A model generated the notes under the pieces. The model ran no database searches. It was not told where the DNA came from and was given only the letters and a program-made list of their open reading frames with translations. The translations under genes were made by a program, and so were the position numbers. From the NCBI GenBank assembly GCA_021783385.1, contig JAJXTX010000030.1:1-17451 (forward strand): 17,451 bases of DNA, written 5' to 3'. This stretch comes from Pseudomonadota bacterium (GTDB lineage Bacteria > Pseudomonadota > Gammaproteobacteria > Xanthomonadales > Rhodanobacteraceae). Below are positions 6,757-14,646 of the stretch, one piece after another; position 1 is the stretch's first letter; each line of letters begins with the position of its first letter.

Positions 6757-8244
6757 TCAGTGGCTTGCCACTGTTACCAGTACCAATGCGTTTGATTCCA
6801 GCGTGAGCGTCAGCACACCGCTTGTCAGATGCCCGCGCTCGGGCGGCGGCAACTTGGTGGCAGCGTTCATCAAGGCCACCTGAGCCCGCGTCGGATAGCG
6901 TGGCTTGCCGAGCTTTGCATAAACCGGCAGCACGTTGCCGTGCTCGGTATCGACACGTTGGATCGACACCGACGCATCTGGCTGCACTCCACGCACCACC
7001 AGTTGCATCGTGCGGGTGGTGCCGTGTTGCCCTGGATCAACCAGATTCCACAGCGCGATCGCCAGGCTGCCGTCCTTCCTGCGCGTGACGATGGTGTTCG
7101 TGGAATGGTTCGCCAACCGTTCGTGGCCCAGCGCGTGCAGCAGCCCGAAGTCGTAGTAGCTTGGTTTGTTGATGCCTCCGCTGGCACGCAGGCCGAACTG
7201 GCCGGTGAACGGCGCGCGGCTGGGGCCGTTCTCTTCGAACACGTCGGAGAAGGTCCAGAACGACATCATGTCGACCATGCCGTCGCACTCGCGCACGGTG
7301 TTGGCCAGCGCCGGGCCGACGTAGGTGGTGTCGCGCGCGCCGTCTCTCCCTATGACATTCCACTCGGTCCACAGCAACGGCAGGTCGGGCATCGTCGAGC
7401 CCCTGATTTCCCGGCGCACCTTGGCGACGGCACGACACACGCGATCGTCCTCCGGCACCGGTTTGTCGTTGTGGAACAGGTTCTCCACCGTGTCATCGGC
7501 GTAGCTGTGCGTGGACACGAAGTCCACCGGCACATGTGCTTTTGCCGCATGCTCCAAAAAGGCGCCGACCCATGACGCTGCGGCCGTCGCCGGACCACCC
7601 ACGCGCAGGCGCGGGTTGACTCTTTTCAGAGCGCGCGCGGTGTGGTCGAAGAGTTCGAAATACGACTTCTGGCGTGGTACGCCGCCCCAGAAATCGATGT
7701 TCGGTTCGTTCCACACCTCGAAGTACCATTTCGACACCTCGTCGATGCCATAACGCCGTACCAGGTGCTGCGCAAACGCGCTCACCAACGCGTCCCACCT
7801 GTCGTAGCTTTTGGGCGGTGACACGTTCGGCTTGTACCAGAACGCATGCAGCGCATCCGGATTGAACGCCAGCCGTTTGGGCATGAAGCCGATCTCCACC
7901 ACCGGCCGCACGCCGTTGCGCAGCAGTCCGTCGTAGATCTGGTCGACGAGGGTGAAGTTGTAGATCGGCCGGCCATGTTCGTCCTCGTTGTACACGCCCA
8001 CGTCGTCGTCGAAGATGCCGTGGAAACGCACGTACTGGAAATCAGCCACGCGCTTGACTGCGCGGAGGTCGCTGCGATAGCTCGCGCGCAGCGACAAGGT
8101 GGCGTGGCCCGAGCCGAACATGCGTTCCCAGAAATGAGGAAACGGCGTCGCCTTGGCCCTGGCGTCGACATGCACGGTTTCCTGCGCCTGCGCCGGCAGC
8201 ACGGCGGCACAGGCGATGACGATGGCGAACAGCAGATAACGCAC
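6757..8244 (-). CDS. Glycoside hydrolase family 39, secreted (beta-xylosidase-like)
   Basis: Retaining exo-glycosidase of clan GH-A. Known GH39 members include beta-xylosidases and alpha-L-iduronidases, plus some of other specificity. I start it at GTG 8244 (495 residues): GGAGG lies about six bases upstream, and the product begins directly with a signal peptide, YLLFAIVIACAAVLPAQAQ. An in-frame ATG at 8271 would add nine charged residues before it. The acid/base is Glu180 in WYFEVWNEPN and the nucleophile is Glu294 in LLWTEWN; the 114-residue spacing fits the family. VRFHGIFDDDVGVYNEDEHG and PVVEIGFMPKRLAF are typical GH39 barrel segments. The C-terminal part is a beta-sandwich (SLAIALWNLVDPGQHG). 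It sits 67 bases after the GH144-type gene and before the sugar importer. Activity on xylose as opposed to glucose or uronic-acid linkages is open. Confidence 0.92.
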   Translation of the reverse strand: MRYLLFAIVIACAAVLPAQAQETVHVDARAKATPFPHFWERMFGSGHATLSLRASYRSDLRAVKRVADFQYVRFHGIFDDDVGVYNEDEHGRPIYNFTLVDQIYDGLLRNGVRPVVEIGFMPKRLAFNPDALHAFWYKPNVSPPKSYDRWDALVSAFAQHLVRRYGIDEVSKWYFEVWNEPNIDFWGGVPRQKSYFELFDHTARALKRVNPRLRVGGPATAAASWVGAFLEHAAKAHVPVDFVSTHSYADDTVENLFHNDKPVPEDDRVCRAVAKVRREIRGSTMPDLPLLWTEWNVIGRDGARDTTYVGPALANTVRECDGMVDMMSFWTFSDVFEENGPSRAPFTGQFGLRASGGINKPSYYDFGLLHALGHERLANHSTNTIVTRRKDGSLAIALWNLVDPGQHGTTRTMQLVVRGVQPDASVSIQRVDTEHGNVLPVYAKLGKPRYPTRAQVALMNAATKLPPPERGHLTSGVLTLTLESNALVLVTVASH

Positions 8245-8311
8245 GGCTTCCTCCCCCTCAATGTGTGGCATGCCGGCCGCCCCGCACCCTCGATGCGCGG
8301 CGGATCCGGCG

Positions 8312-9772
8312 TCAGTCGCGCTCCAGCCAGCCGCCAGTGAAGCCGGCGCGCAGCAAACCCTTGCGGATATAGGGGTTCTTCCTCATTACCTTCCACACGA
8401 AGCCGCTGCGCCAGTTCTCGATCATCAGCACGATCGGGCCCTGGTCGATGCCCAGCTGCACGCTGTCGACCCAGCCGACGCCGGGCACCACGCTGCCAGT
8501 GCGCAGATGGGCGGTGGTGTCGTGGAAGCTGAGGTTGAACGCATCGACGAAGCCGTACTGGTTGTAGATGGCCGAGCCGTAGCGACGCTTCATCGTTTCC
8601 AGCGCCGGGACGACGATCTCCGGCGCGAACGCGATCGAGCCGCCCGCAGCGGTGGGCGCGATGGTGCCGTCGTCGGTAATGTAATCCAGGCCGGCGCCGC
8701 GTGCGATGTAACCGTAGAACCTGCGCGTGCCGTCGTTGCCCCGCACCACGACATTGCCCGGCCCGTTGCTGGCGGTCAGCCCCCACACGTTCTTGCCGTA
8801 GCCGGTCCAGTGGCCGGGATTGGCGATGGCGTAGCTGCGCTGGCTCAAGGTGGCACGGCGGCTGTTCTCGAAATAGTCCAGGCCGTGCTGGCGGCTCCAC
8901 GCGTCACGGATACCGCGGAAGTCCACCCAGGTCTCGCTGTACTGATGGCCGAACAGCGGCGCGAAGTTGAGAAAGGTCTGCCCCTCGAAGCTGCCCCAGC
9001 GGAGGTGGTTGGTGGCGAGCCAGGCTTTCCACGCATCCGGCTGCACCGGATGGGTCGGCGAGCCGAGCGCCAGGATGTACACCAGCATGCCTTCGTTGTA
9101 ACCCTTCCAGTCGGCCGGGATGAACTTGCCGCCCGGCGTCCACCCCATGCTGATCAGCGGCGCGCGCGGTTGCATGAATGGCCAGTCCACGTTGCGGTAG
9201 ATCGCATCGGCCAGCCGGCGGATCTCCTTTTCCTGCGGCGTGTCGCGGTCGTAGTACGACTCCGCGAACAGCACGCCGCCGAGCAGCAGGGTGGTATCGA
9301 CGCTGGACAGTTCGACATAGCGCCTCGCCCGCTTGCCGGTTTTCATGTCGAGAAAGTGATAATAGAAACCGCGGTAGCCGCTGGCCTCGTCCTCGCTGTC
9401 GTTCTGCGGCGCGTTCTTGAAAAAGCGCAACGTGACCAGCGTGCGCTGCACTGCCTGTTGCCGCGTGATATAGCCACGCTCGACGCCGACGCCGTAGGCG
9501 GTGAGGCCGAAACCCACCGCGGCAATGCTGGAGAACGCGTGGCCGGGATACGAGTCCGGCACCAGCCCGGTTTTCGGATCGGCGCTGTGCCAGAACCATT
9601 CGAAGGTGCGCTTTTCCAGGTCGTCGACCATCGCCCGCTGGTCTGCGGGCAGGGCGGCGTAGCCAAGCATGGGTTCTCTGGCGGTGGCTGGCGTTTGCCA
9701 ACCAGCACCGATTACCAGCAGCGCGATGAAAAGTTTTACTTGGATACCGGCGAAAAACTTGCGCAAACTCAT
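8312..9772 (-). CDS. Glucoamylase-like glycoside hydrolase, probable GH144 (endo-beta-1,2-glucanase type)
   Basis: Secreted glycosidase, 486 residues from ATG 9772. This start is preferred over the upstream in-frame ATG (9820) because it opens directly into a signal peptide (MSLRKFFAGIQVKLFIALLV, cleavage near TPATA). The body carries the features of the 'glucoamylase family protein' group (PF10091): LEKRTFEWFWHSADPKTGLV, VGFGLTAYGVGVERGYIT, RGFYYHFLDMKTGKR, ELSSVDTTLLLGGVLFA, WGLTASNGP, DDGTIAPTAAGGSIAFAPE and GIDQGPIVLMIENWRSGFVW. Characterised members (GH144, from Chitinophaga and Parabacteroides) are endo-beta-1,2-glucanases; despite the name they are not starch enzymes. Family-level similarity is strong by eye, but the substrate is inferred. 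It follows the halogenase gene after 110 bases containing a dyad and precedes GH39 in the same direction. Confidence 0.88.
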   Translation of the reverse strand: MSLRKFFAGIQVKLFIALLVIGAGWQTPATAREPMLGYAALPADQRAMVDDLEKRTFEWFWHSADPKTGLVPDSYPGHAFSSIAAVGFGLTAYGVGVERGYITRQQAVQRTLVTLRFFKNAPQNDSEDEASGYRGFYYHFLDMKTGKRARRYVELSSVDTTLLLGGVLFAESYYDRDTPQEKEIRRLADAIYRNVDWPFMQPRAPLISMGWTPGGKFIPADWKGYNEGMLVYILALGSPTHPVQPDAWKAWLATNHLRWGSFEGQTFLNFAPLFGHQYSETWVDFRGIRDAWSRQHGLDYFENSRRATLSQRSYAIANPGHWTGYGKNVWGLTASNGPGNVVVRGNDGTRRFYGYIARGAGLDYITDDGTIAPTAAGGSIAFAPEIVVPALETMKRRYGSAIYNQYGFVDAFNLSFHDTTAHLRTGSVVPGVGWVDSVQLGIDQGPIVLMIENWRSGFVWKVMRKNPYIRKGLLRAGFTGGWLERD

Positions 9773-9830
9773 CTCAACTCTCGAGTGAATAACGTGAACT
9801 GATCGCTGGGTGACTACCATCGAAGGCCAC

Positions 9831-9851
9831 GATCATGCAGCGCTCATGATC
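9831..9851. repeat. Inverted repeat GATCATG-N7-CATGATC between halogenase and GH144-type genes
   Basis: GATCATG (9831-9837) and CATGATC (9845-9851) are exact inverted copies around CAGCGCT. The dyad lies in the 110-base gap between the halogenase stop and the GH144-type start, on the leader side of the latter. There is no T-run, so it may be an mRNA hairpin or a protein-binding dyad rather than a terminator. Confidence 0.45.
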
Positions 9852-9882
9852 CAACCTGTGTCATTGCGTGACGGCACCGAAA

Positions 9883-11400
9883 TCAGACGTTTGCGGCCTT
9901 GCAATAGCGGTCGATGAAGTCCTGATGCGGCGGCATGGCATCGACACATGTCGCGATCACCTGCTGTACGTGTGCGATGAGGTAGTGCAACTCCTTTTCC
10001 GGCATCTGGTCGACGATGGGGTGATAGTGCTTCGGCATGATGCCTTGGCCGAGCATCACCTGGACCCAGCTGACCAGCCCGAAAAGTTCGTCGGCATTGC
10101 GGATGAATTGCCCGCTTTCCTTGAATAGCGCCATCGTGCTGCGCAGCGTTTCGGGTATCTCCATCGTGCGGCAATAGTTCCAGAACGGTGTGTCGTCGCG
10201 CTCCGTGGCGTGAAAGTGCAGGATCAGGAAATCGCGTATGCGCTCGATCTCGAAGCGGCTCTGCGCGTTGTAGCGGTCGATCAGCGCCTGGCTGAAATCC
10301 TTCTGCGGGAAAAGATTCAGCAGGCGCATCACCGCCGACTGGATCAGGAAGATGCCGGTCGACTCCAGCGGTTCGAGGAAGCCGCTGGAGAGACCAATCG
10401 CCACCACGTTGCGGTTCCACGCCTGCTTGCGGGTGCCGGCGCGGAAGCGGATCAGGCGCGGGTCGCCTGTCGCGCGTCCGTCCAGGTTGCGCAGCAGGGT
10501 CGCCGCTGCCTCGTCGTCACTGAGGAAGCGGCCAGCATAGACATGGCCGTTGCCAACCCGGTGCTGCAGCGCAATGCGCCACTGCCAGCCGGCCGCCTGC
10601 GCGGTAGCTCGCGTATACGGTGTCGGCGGCCCGACGGCCTCGCAGCCCACGGTGACGGCGCGATCGGTGGGCAGCCAGTGATCCCAGTCTTCGTAGCCGG
10701 TGTGCAGCGCCTGTTCGATCAGCAGGCCGCGGAGGCCCGAGCAGTCGATGAACAGGTCGGCCGGAATCACCTCGCCACTTTCCATCACAATGGCTTCGAC
10801 AAAGCCGTCGTGGGGACGCAGCACGGTGTTGCACACCTTGCCCTCCGTGCGCTGCACTCCCATGGATTCGGCATGGCGGCGAAGATAGCGCCCGTACAGG
10901 CCGGTGTCGAAATGGTAGGCGTAGGCGATGTTGGCCAGCGGCGTGTTGGCCGGCGCATCGATGGCGGACACCATGAACTTGCCGCGCGGGGCTGCCAGGG
11001 TGTTGAGCGAATAGTCGCCGATGTCATTGGCCTGGCCGACCTGCCGGGCGCGCAACCAGTAGTGGTGGAACGGCAACATGCCAACGTCCAGCCCGATCAT
11101 GGTGCCAAAGCCATGCACGTAGGATTTTCCGGGTTTCTGCCAGTCGACGAACTGCACGCCGAGCTTGAAGGTACCCATGGTCTGGCGCACGAAATCGGCT
11201 TCGTCGATGCCCAGCATCTTGTTGAAGACCGACAGATGCGGCACGGTCGCCTCACCCACGCGGATGATGCCGATTTCCTCCGATTCCACCAGCCGGATCG
11301 AACATTCGCGGCCGAGGGCCTTGGCCAGAGCGGTGGCGGTCATCCACCCGGCGCTGCCACCCCCCACGATGACGATGTTCCTGATGCGTTGATCTGTCAT
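9883..11400 (-). CDS. Flavin-dependent tryptophan halogenase family protein
   Basis: FAD-binding enzyme of 505 residues from ATG 11400 (MTDQRIRNIVIVGGGSAGWM). The family uses reduced FAD, oxygen and halide to make HOX, which is delivered to a substrate, classically tryptophan or indole. Visible are the Rossmann motif GGGSAG (13-18) and the catalytic lysine Lys79 in GTFKLGVQF. The halogenase WxWxIP motif appears as WQWRIA (272-277), with its proline replaced by alanine. Glu346 lies in FLEPLESTGIF. Lys79 and Glu346 fall at the same numbers as in PrnA, so the core appears intact. Members of this family often lie beside TonB-dependent receptors in Xanthomonadales and Caulobacterales, where their substrate is unknown. 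No flavin reductase gene is nearby. The gene follows the receptor gene after about 170 bases and a strong hairpin. The upstream frame extension to 11472 lacks family similarity. Confidence 0.94.
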   Translation of the reverse strand: MTDQRIRNIVIVGGGSAGWMTATALAKALGRECSIRLVESEEIGIIRVGEATVPHLSVFNKMLGIDEADFVRQTMGTFKLGVQFVDWQKPGKSYVHGFGTMIGLDVGMLPFHHYWLRARQVGQANDIGDYSLNTLAAPRGKFMVSAIDAPANTPLANIAYAYHFDTGLYGRYLRRHAESMGVQRTEGKVCNTVLRPHDGFVEAIVMESGEVIPADLFIDCSGLRGLLIEQALHTGYEDWDHWLPTDRAVTVGCEAVGPPTPYTRATAQAAGWQWRIALQHRVGNGHVYAGRFLSDDEAAATLLRNLDGRATGDPRLIRFRAGTRKQAWNRNVVAIGLSSGFLEPLESTGIFLIQSAVMRLLNLFPQKDFSQALIDRYNAQSRFEIERIRDFLILHFHATERDDTPFWNYCRTMEIPETLRSTMALFKESGQFIRNADELFGLVSWVQVMLGQGIMPKHYHPIVDQMPEKELHYLIAHVQQVIATCVDAMPPHQDFIDRYCKAANV

Positions 11401-11508
11401 AACTGGGTATCCGGAGCAGGGAATAATTAAGGTGAGACCCGGAGAATTGCCCCGCGAGTGGCCTGCAGACAATCACCTGCCGAATGTCGGCGGCCCCGTT
11501 CAATCAAG

Positions 11509-11536
11509 AACAAGGCCCACCGAAGTGGGCCTTGTT
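11509..11536 (-). terminator. Strong UUCG-capped hairpin after the TonB receptor gene (terminator or attenuator)
   Basis: On the minus strand AACAAGGCCCAC, TTCG, GTGGGCCTTGTT forms a perfect 12-bp stem with a C(UUCG)G tetraloop, starting about 38 bases after the receptor stop. The RNA downstream reads CUUGAUUG, only moderately U-rich, so termination may be partial. That would give the receptor more transcript than the downstream halogenase and enzyme genes. Confidence 0.75.
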
Positions 11537-11541
11537 GAGGG

Positions 11542-11563
11542 CCGGATGGCGCGGGCCATCCGG
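11542..11563. repeat. Second hairpin just after the receptor stop
   Basis: CCGGATGG (11542-11549) pairs with CCATCCGG (11556-11563) around a six-base loop. It lies between the receptor stop and the UUCG hairpin and has no T-run. Together they form a two-hairpin 3' end that could protect the receptor mRNA from 3' exonucleases. Confidence 0.5.
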
Positions 11564-11573
11564 GTGTCAGCGG

Positions 11574-14500
11574 TCAGAACTTGAAATCTGCCGTCAATTT
11601 CACGGTACGCGGCACGCCGTAGATACCGCCGATCGGGTTGTAGACCACATTTCGCTGGAGCTGGCCAGTCGAGCTGGACCACGAGTTGATAGTGCTGTTG
11701 TAGTTGTTGAAGTTGAACAAGTTGATCACATCCAGTCGCAGCGAGAACGTCATGCCGTCGCTGAGCGCGATGTTCTTGGTGGCCTGCAGGTCGACCGAGC
11801 GGTAACCGAAGATCGGACCACCCAGCAGGAAGTGAGCGCCGCGTGGCGAGCCTACCACTGGATAGGCGGCGGACATTTCATGGTTAACGCCGACCGAGTT
11901 GGGTATCAGGTTGCAGCAGGCAATGTCAGCCACCGGCATCGGCGTGGCCAAGGTCAATTTGCCGGCCAGGGTAATGCCCCACGGTATATCCACCACGCCG
12001 GTCACTACCAGACGATGCTTGGCGGCCGCGCTGGAAGTCAGGAACGGGTAGTACTGGATACCCGGAAGATCGAACGCGTACTGGTCCGAATACAGGCGGT
12101 TCTGGGTGGCGTGGGTGAAGGTGTAGGCCACCGTCATGCCCCAGTGGCTTTCGCGGGTGTATGGCTTTTCGGCCGATATCAGCAGCTCGGTATTGCGAGT
12201 TTCCTTGCCGTTGTCCCACAGGATCAGCGAGCCGATGCCCGGTACGCCCGCACCGCCCCACTGGTTGGTGTTGTTGCCGTAGGTGTAGTAGTGACCGTTC
12301 GGGTAGCGGTTGCCCAGCGTGCCGATGATGCCGTTGTACTGGTTGATGCGCGAGATGGTGGCACTGGTGTTCCAGTCACCCAGCTTGTTGCGCATGCCGA
12401 TGCTGAACTGGTCGGAGTAAGGCGACTTCAGGTTGTTGTTGAACATGTCCACTTCGCCCACGCCGCTGCCCAGATTTTGCAGGTTGGCAGGGTTGAGGTA
12501 CTTGGGATCCCAGACGAAGCACTGCTTGCCGTCGGCTTGACCGACGCCACAGCCGCCGGTGCCGTAGGCGTTCTCGAAGTAGATGGACGGTTCGGACAGC
12601 GCGTTCTTGCTGTTTTCCAGCGAGACAACGTCGAACAGGTTGCGGTCGTAAGCGCGACCGGCACCTCCGAAGATCACGTGATTGCCGTCACCGTCGAGGT
12701 CGTAGGAGAAACCCAAACGCGGCTGGAATTCATTTTTCGGTGCTTTGCGATTGCTGCCGGTACTGATGTAGTTGTTGATGTTGATGCCACCCAACGCGAG
12801 GCTTTGTGCGTACGACTGCGGGATGGTCTGGCCGCCGTAGACGTAGCTCGGTGCATTGATCGCACTGACGATGGGAGCAAGGGTCTTGTAGTTGAGAAAC
12901 TCCGGCGATTCCTCGTAATCCCAGCGCACGCCAAGATTCAGGGTCAGCTTGTCGTTTACCGCCCAGTCGTCCTGGATGTAGGTGCCGAATTGCTTGTTGT
13001 GCGAGACGGCCGCCAGCGGCAGGCCGGAATTCACCTTGCCGAACACCACTTGATAAGGCGTCGCTTCGGTGCCGGTCGGGCTCACATTGTAGAAATAGTT
13101 CGCACTGGTCGCGCTGTCGCGGTCAAGCAGGGTGATGTTCTTGTACTTCACGCCCATCTTGATCACGTGGTCGCCGTGCCAGTTCAGGTCGTTGAAGGTC
13201 AGATCGTCCTGGAAGCCGCTGCCCTTCTGCGAGGCTTCGAAATACTGGCGCGGATCCTGGCCGTTGATCAGCAGGATGGTGCTGTTGGTCGGTTGCCACT
13301 GGTAGGTGGTGGCCGGGCTGCTGGTGATCGGCGATGGCGAGTCGAGCGTGTTCTCGTAGGTCAGCAACAGCTCGTTGGTCCACAGGTCGGTACTGTGCTG
13401 CCAACGGCCATCGAGGCGGGTGTCGTTGTTGTGGTAGTTGTAGTTGGCCGAAGGCGCGACCTGGCCACCGGCGCCGCTGACCTGGGTTTCGCGACGGACT
13501 TTCGAACTCAGCTCGACGCGGTCGCGGTCGCTGGGCTCCCAGTCGATCTTGCCGAAATACAGGTCTTCCTTGAATGGCAGCGTGCTGGGGCCGAACTGGG
13601 CTGCCGCGCTGGGCGGCAGGAAGGTCGCATAAGACTGGCCGTTATAAGTGTTGCCCGGCGGGATGGTGGTGGTCGGTGTGTCGAACGACTTGCCTTCGTA
13701 GGTCACGAAGAAGTGCATCTTGTCCTGGATGATCGGGCCGCCCAAGGCAAAGCCGTATTCGCGGCTGATCGAACGCGCCTTCTTGTGTGCGGCATTCTCC
13801 GCCGGTGTGGCGGCGCGGAAACGGTCGCCGGTGAAGTTGCTGAAAGCCTCGCCATGGAATTGGTTGGTGCCCGACTTGGTATCGGCGGTGATGGCGGCGC
13901 TGGAGATCTGGTCGTATTCGGCCTTGTAGTTCGACGTGATGACGCGGTATTGCCCGATCGCCAACTGCGGGAACGGATTGCCGAAGTCGCCGTCGTGATT
14001 CGGGCCAGCCTGGCCACTCAGGCCGCCGCCATGAACGTAGTTTTTCTGGCCGACGCCGTCGATGTAGACGTTGATGTTGCTGCTCGGCTGGGCGCCGCTC
14101 TGGATCGAGGTCTTGCCGCCGTTGTTCACGAACACCATGCCCGGCACGGTGTCGGCGAACTCGAGGAAGTTGCGCGTCAGCTGCGGCGTGGTGTTGATCT
14201 GGTGCAGCGAGACCACGTTGCCCACCTGCGAGGTGTTCACGCCGACCAGGGTCGTGGCATTGACGGTGACGCCACCCAGCGTGGTGGCGTTGGTGGCCGA
14301 AGGCGCGGCCGTCAAGTCGAGACTTGCCGTGGATGCAACGCTCAGCGTCACGGTATGTTCTGTGCCGGGGCCAGCATCGATCTTGTATGTGCCTGGCGAC
14401 AGGCCGACCAAGGCGTAGCTGCCGTCGCTGTCCGCCTTGGTACGGCGCACGGCGCCGGTGGCGACCTCCCTGGCGGTGATGACGGCGCCGGCAGGCGCCC

Positions 14501-14624
14501 TGCCACGCAAGGTGGCGTTTGCAGTTTGTGCCCATGAAACGGTGGGCGCGACCGCAATCGCGGCCACCGATGCGGTGATCAGGCTGGCCAGCAATTTCTT
14601 TTTGAAGTGCAGTGACGTTTTCAT
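11574..14624 (-). CDS. TonB-dependent receptor, Oar-like, with N-terminal carboxypeptidase-regulatory-like domain
   Basis: Outer-membrane active transporter of 1016 residues. ATG 14624 is the start: GGAGGGG lies just upstream and the product opens with a signal peptide (MKTSLHFKKKLLASLITASV, cleavage near VSWAQ). The frame upstream overlaps the regulator's 3' end and is not needed. Residues about 35-90 form a carboxypeptidase regulatory-like fold (TLRGRAPAGAVITAREVATG, DSDGSYALVGLSPGTYKI), the mark of Oar/SusC-like receptors. TLGGVTVNATT may be the TonB box region. The plug includes FLEFADTVPGMVF and INVYIDGVGQKNYV, and the barrel ends in VKLTADFKF with the terminal Phe needed for assembly. 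It starts 22 bases after the LacI gene stop, so the two form an operon. In this family substrates are often oligosaccharides or peptides; the glycosidases nearby favour oligosaccharides. Confidence 0.95.
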   Translation of the reverse strand: MKTSLHFKKKLLASLITASVAAIAVAPTVSWAQTANATLRGRAPAGAVITAREVATGAVRRTKADSDGSYALVGLSPGTYKIDAGPGTEHTVTLSVASTASLDLTAAPSATNATTLGGVTVNATTLVGVNTSQVGNVVSLHQINTTPQLTRNFLEFADTVPGMVFVNNGGKTSIQSGAQPSSNINVYIDGVGQKNYVHGGGLSGQAGPNHDGDFGNPFPQLAIGQYRVITSNYKAEYDQISSAAITADTKSGTNQFHGEAFSNFTGDRFRAATPAENAAHKKARSISREYGFALGGPIIQDKMHFFVTYEGKSFDTPTTTIPPGNTYNGQSYATFLPPSAAAQFGPSTLPFKEDLYFGKIDWEPSDRDRVELSSKVRRETQVSGAGGQVAPSANYNYHNNDTRLDGRWQHSTDLWTNELLLTYENTLDSPSPITSSPATTYQWQPTNSTILLINGQDPRQYFEASQKGSGFQDDLTFNDLNWHGDHVIKMGVKYKNITLLDRDSATSANYFYNVSPTGTEATPYQVVFGKVNSGLPLAAVSHNKQFGTYIQDDWAVNDKLTLNLGVRWDYEESPEFLNYKTLAPIVSAINAPSYVYGGQTIPQSYAQSLALGGININNYISTGSNRKAPKNEFQPRLGFSYDLDGDGNHVIFGGAGRAYDRNLFDVVSLENSKNALSEPSIYFENAYGTGGCGVGQADGKQCFVWDPKYLNPANLQNLGSGVGEVDMFNNNLKSPYSDQFSIGMRNKLGDWNTSATISRINQYNGIIGTLGNRYPNGHYYTYGNNTNQWGGAGVPGIGSLILWDNGKETRNTELLISAEKPYTRESHWGMTVAYTFTHATQNRLYSDQYAFDLPGIQYYPFLTSSAAAKHRLVVTGVVDIPWGITLAGKLTLATPMPVADIACCNLIPNSVGVNHEMSAAYPVVGSPRGAHFLLGGPIFGYRSVDLQATKNIALSDGMTFSLRLDVINLFNFNNYNSTINSWSSSTGQLQRNVVYNPIGGIYGVPRTVKLTADFKF

Positions 14625-14646
14625 GTTACCCCTCCCCGGGGAAGAT

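Noticed and set aside
6758..6773. CAGTGG-CTTG-CCACTG hairpin at the end of the GH39 gene as a terminator
   Set aside because: Only a 6-bp stem, inside the coding end and without a T-run; downstream genes appear co-transcribed.
5351..6883. Long plus-strand frame opposite the sugar-binding protein
   Set aside because: Composition is Arg/His/Gln-rich and featureless, typical of antisense reading; the minus-strand lipoprotein is convincing.
11484..14537. A 1017-codon open frame on the plus strand opposite the TonB receptor
   Set aside because: High-GC codon bias keeps antisense frames open. The translation shows no domain, whereas the minus strand reads as a complete receptor.
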